NCBI GenBank assembly: GCA_021823345.1
Contig: JAKAOF010000009.1
Coordinates: forward strand, 1-51,477
DNA length: 51,477 nucleotides
From: Thermoplasmata archaeon
Lineage (GTDB): Archaea > Thermoplasmatota > Thermoplasmata > Lutacidiplasmatales > UBA184
Direction: 5' to 3'
The notes below the pieces were generated by a model. That model did no database searches, was not told the DNA's origin, and worked only from the letters and a program-made list of their open reading frames with translations. Both the position numbers and the translations under genes were made by a program. Positions 49,372-51,477 of this stretch are shown piece by piece; position 1 is the stretch's first letter; each line of letters opens with the position of its first letter.

Positions 49372-50165
49372 TCACCGTCGGGATGGACGTCGGGACCCGG
49401 ACGACACGTGCCGTCGTGCTGGAGGAGGGGCAGCGGCTGCGGGCGAAGATACGGTTGCCCACGGGGTACAACTTCGCGCAGTCGATCCAGGGGGCGTACG
49501 ACGCCGTCCTGGCAGCCGCCCAGGTGACCCCCGCGGAGGTGGACTACCTCGCCGCCACCGGATTCGGACGCTACCGCGTCGAGAAGCGCGACCTCAGCAT
49601 CACGGACATCACGGCTGCGGCCCGAGGGGCCCGGTTCTTCTTCCCGCGCACCCGCTCGGTCCTCGACGTGGGCGCCGGGAATGCTCGGGCGTCCAAGATC
49701 AACGAGAAGGGCAAGGTGCTCAAGTTCCGTTCGACCGAGAAATGTGCGGCCGGTGGTGGAGGGTTCCTGGAGCGCATCGCGTTCTACTCCCAGATCGGGC
49801 TGGACCGCCTGGGCGCGACCGCCCTCGGGGCCCACAACCCGGTCGCGATCTCGACCGTCTGTTCCGTCCTTGCCGAGTCCGAGGTGATCAACCTCATCAC
49901 CCAGGAGGTTCCGCTCGAGGACATCCTCATGGGGGCGCACCAGTCGGTCGTCGGCCGGGTGCTCTTGACGCTGAAGCAGGTGGGGATCGAACAGGAGGTC
50001 ACCCTGACCGGTGGTCTCGTGGAGAACCCGGCCTTCGTGCAGGCCTTCGAGCAGAAGATGGGCGGGAAGCTCAACTCTTCCGGGGACCTCTACTACGCCG
50101 CGGCCGTGGGGGCAGCGTACCTCGGACACCAGCGGCTTCTCAAGAAGCGGGGAGAGGCAGCATGA
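49368..50165 (+). CDS. Benzoyl-CoA reductase ATPase subunit, DVGA type (BcrD/BzdP-like)
   Basis: 265 aa, the second ASKHA ATPase. Phosphate-1 is GMDVGTRTTRAVVL, and phosphate-2 reads VLDVGAGNARASK where the partner has DMGGQD; the DVGA form resembles BcrD. The cluster Cys are in EKCAAGGGGF and STVCSVLAESE, and TGGLVEN is the adenosine-site motif. Heterodimeric ATPases distinguish class I benzoyl-CoA reductases from 2-hydroxyacyl-CoA dehydratase activators, which are homodimers. It overlaps both neighbours by 4 bp, so expression is coupled. Confidence 0.85.
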   Translation: MITVGMDVGTRTTRAVVLEEGQRLRAKIRLPTGYNFAQSIQGAYDAVLAAAQVTPAEVDYLAATGFGRYRVEKRDLSITDITAAARGARFFFPRTRSVLDVGAGNARASKINEKGKVLKFRSTEKCAAGGGGFLERIAFYSQIGLDRLGATALGAHNPVAISTVCSVLAESEVINLITQEVPLEDILMGAHQSVVGRVLLTLKQVGIEQEVTLTGGLVENPAFVQAFEQKMGGKLNSSGDLYYAAAVGAAYLGHQRLLKKRGEAA

Positions 50166-51319
50166 TCGACTCCGTGCAGGACTTCGCCCAGGTCACCGAC
50201 GACTCCTATTCCGCCTACGACTCGGTCACGCGCTGGAAGCAGAAGGAGGGGCGGCCAGCGGTCGGCTACTTCCCGGTCTATTTCCCGCAGGAGATCGCCC
50301 ACGCCTTGGGCTACCTCCCGGTCGGGCTGCTCGGTGCGTCAGGACGGGTGGGGCTCGACATGGCGACGGCCCACACCCAGAGCTTCGTCTGCTCGATCAG
50401 CCGGAGCGTCTTCCAGCTCGGGCTCCAGGGCAACCTCGACATGATGGACGTCCTCGTCTTCTCCAACATCTGCGACGTGGCCCGCAACCTCTCCGGGATC
50501 ACCCAGCGGAACCGCCCCGGGCGGTCCGTCGAGTACCTGCACTACCCGATCAACAACTCCTCCGCCCACGCGGTCAAGTACCTCCGGGAGGAGTACGCCC
50601 GGCTCGCGCGGCGGATGGCCGAGGTCGCCGGGACCCCGGCCCTTTCGACGGAGAACCTCCGGACCAGCGTCGAGCTCTTCAACCAAAAGCGCGCACTACA
50701 GCTCCGGCTCGTGCATTTGCGCCAAGAATCCCCGTGGCTCATCCCGTACACCGAGTTCTACTCCGTCCTGCGCGCGGGTTCGATCCTTCCGGTCGAACGG
50801 TACGTGGAGCGGTTGGAAGGCTACGTCCGGGAACAGGAAGCCCGGAGCTCCCGCCCGAAGGATGGCGTGAGGGTCCTCGTGTTGGGCAACTTCTGCGAGC
50901 AGCCCCCGATCCAGCTCATGAAGGCGATCGAGGAGGCCGGATGCTTCATCGTTCAGGACGAGGCGTTGGTGGGCGAGCGCTGGCTGGGCCACCTGGACAC
51001 GGACAAGTCCGAGGACCTGCTCTCGACGATCGCCCAGGGGTACGTGCAGAACCTCGATCCGATGACCGTTCGCTTCCACCCCTCGGTGAACAAGCAGGAG
51101 GACCTGATGCGCCGGGTCCGCGAGCTCCGGCTCGAAGGGGTCATCTTCGCCACTCCCAAGTTCTGCGAGCCCGCGCTCTACGACTACATGATCGGGAAAC
51201 CGGCGCTCGACAAGGCCGCGATCCCCTACCTGCACATCGAGTACGAGGAGTCCATGTCGAGCTTCGAGAACGCCCGCACGATGGTGGAGACCTTCACCGA
51301 GTCGATCCTGTTCGACTGA
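50162..51319 (+). CDS. bcrC: Benzoyl-CoA reductase, BcrC/BzdN-type catalytic subunit
   Basis: 385 aa, HGD-D family, the length of BcrC/BzdN. Candidate cluster Cys: SFVCSISR, SNICDVARN and ATPKFCEPALYDY, the pattern of the smaller catalytic subunit. It is the last gene of the operon in the window, overlapping the ATPase gene by 4 bp. Order here is B-ATPase-ATPase-C, unlike the Thauera CBAD and Azoarcus NOPQ orders as I recall them. No BzdM-type ferredoxin gene follows before the window ends. Confidence 0.85.
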   Translation: MIDSVQDFAQVTDDSYSAYDSVTRWKQKEGRPAVGYFPVYFPQEIAHALGYLPVGLLGASGRVGLDMATAHTQSFVCSISRSVFQLGLQGNLDMMDVLVFSNICDVARNLSGITQRNRPGRSVEYLHYPINNSSAHAVKYLREEYARLARRMAEVAGTPALSTENLRTSVELFNQKRALQLRLVHLRQESPWLIPYTEFYSVLRAGSILPVERYVERLEGYVREQEARSSRPKDGVRVLVLGNFCEQPPIQLMKAIEEAGCFIVQDEALVGERWLGHLDTDKSEDLLSTIAQGYVQNLDPMTVRFHPSVNKQEDLMRRVRELRLEGVIFATPKFCEPALYDYMIGKPALDKAAIPYLHIEYEESMSSFENARTMVETFTESILFD

Positions 51320-51477
51320 GCGTCGCCCCGGAAGACCCACCCTCCGTGGCGCTCGACCGCGTTCATGGTCGCGCCACGAGTCCCCTCCGCTAGTCTCGGT
51401 CCTCGCTTCCCGCCAGATGGGGGGCCCCCCTACCCGACCAAAACCCCCCACCGCTCAAAACCCTGCGCCGGTGGGAC
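51320..51477. other. Right-edge stretch without a gene
   Basis: 158 bp after the bcr operon. It holds a perfect 12-bp GGGGGGCCCCCC palindrome (51419-51430) and C-rich runs (AAAACCCCCC). I see no ORF or tRNA; the G/C runs may be part of a terminator-like structure or of an RNA gene cut by the edge. Confidence 0.4.

Noticed and set aside
47274-51319. 2-hydroxyacyl-CoA dehydratase (HgdABC-like) instead of benzoyl-CoA reductase
   Set aside because: Dehydratases use one homodimeric ATPase; here two different ATPases with DxGGQD and DVGA motifs are encoded, next to an hcr operon. Not fully excluded without phylogeny.
51320-51477. tRNA or rRNA fragment at the right edge
   Set aside because: The G/C runs do not fold into a cloverleaf and do not match rRNA segments I know.

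Overview
The window is about 51.5 kb of GC-rich archaeal DNA. The archaeal signs are ribosomal protein L15e, a GINS subunit, Hel308, a Cdc6/Orc1-like ATPase, a Bat-type HTH-10 regulator, and A/T-rich TATA-like boxes about 25-35 bp upstream of many starts with little leader. The long Ser/Thr/Gly-rich surface proteins with one C-terminal membrane helix, a sulfocyanin-like blue copper protein and a formate-tetrahydrofolate ligase suggest a Thermoplasmatota-like euryarchaeon. That placement is inference; there is no rRNA here. I see no tRNA, rRNA, IS element or CRISPR array.

Layout. 1-4.8 kb: the end of a NikR-type regulator, a zinc-ribbon protein, hel308, and a Cdc6-like protein with a broken Walker A. 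4.9-8.9 kb: a MarR regulator, an ABC-2 ATPase/permease pair and a 14-TM MFS exporter, which look like one multidrug-export unit. 9.0-19.0 kb: DUF169 protein, MBL hydrolase, L15e, small Toprim protein, a large surface protein with a lysozyme-like head, then GINS, RNase Z, imidazolonepropionase and citrate synthase. 19.2-25.1 kb: membrane PH-domain protein, sulfocyanin-like protein, GNAT, hemC-hemE, and a second ABC-2 pair. 25.2-36.0 kb: secreted phosphoesterase with Ig/PKD repeats, a GT-C-like membrane protein, an AhbD-like radical SAM/SPASM protein, and a beta-propeller surface protein. 36.1-39.4 kb: hemH, hemY-like oxidase, and a membrane Cas4-like nuclease split into two overlapping frames.

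The most interesting part is 39.4-51.3 kb. Reading leftward is a molybdenum-hydroxylase operon: MobA-like, XdhC-like, then the gamma, alpha and beta subunits of a 4-hydroxybenzoyl-CoA reductase. The beta subunit carries the four-cysteine insertion diagnostic of that enzyme. A Cys-rich Bat-type regulator and fhs follow. Reading rightward from the same 128-bp intergenic region is a four-gene operon for an ATP-dependent (class I) benzoyl-CoA reductase: two Fe-S catalytic subunits and two ASKHA ATPase subunits. Together they would remove the para-hydroxyl of 4-hydroxybenzoyl-CoA and then reduce the ring of benzoyl-CoA, i.e. anaerobic aromatic degradation, which is rarely reported in archaea. The shared intergenic region holds two different inverted repeats, one over the bcr TATA box. 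The ligases and lower-pathway genes are not in the window and could lie beyond its right edge.

A second theme is heme. HemC, HemE, a HemY/CgoX-type oxidase and a ferrochelatase are present, but no HemQ/ChdC is seen. An AhbD-like radical SAM protein 4 kb from hemH could supply the final decarboxylation, giving a hybrid route.
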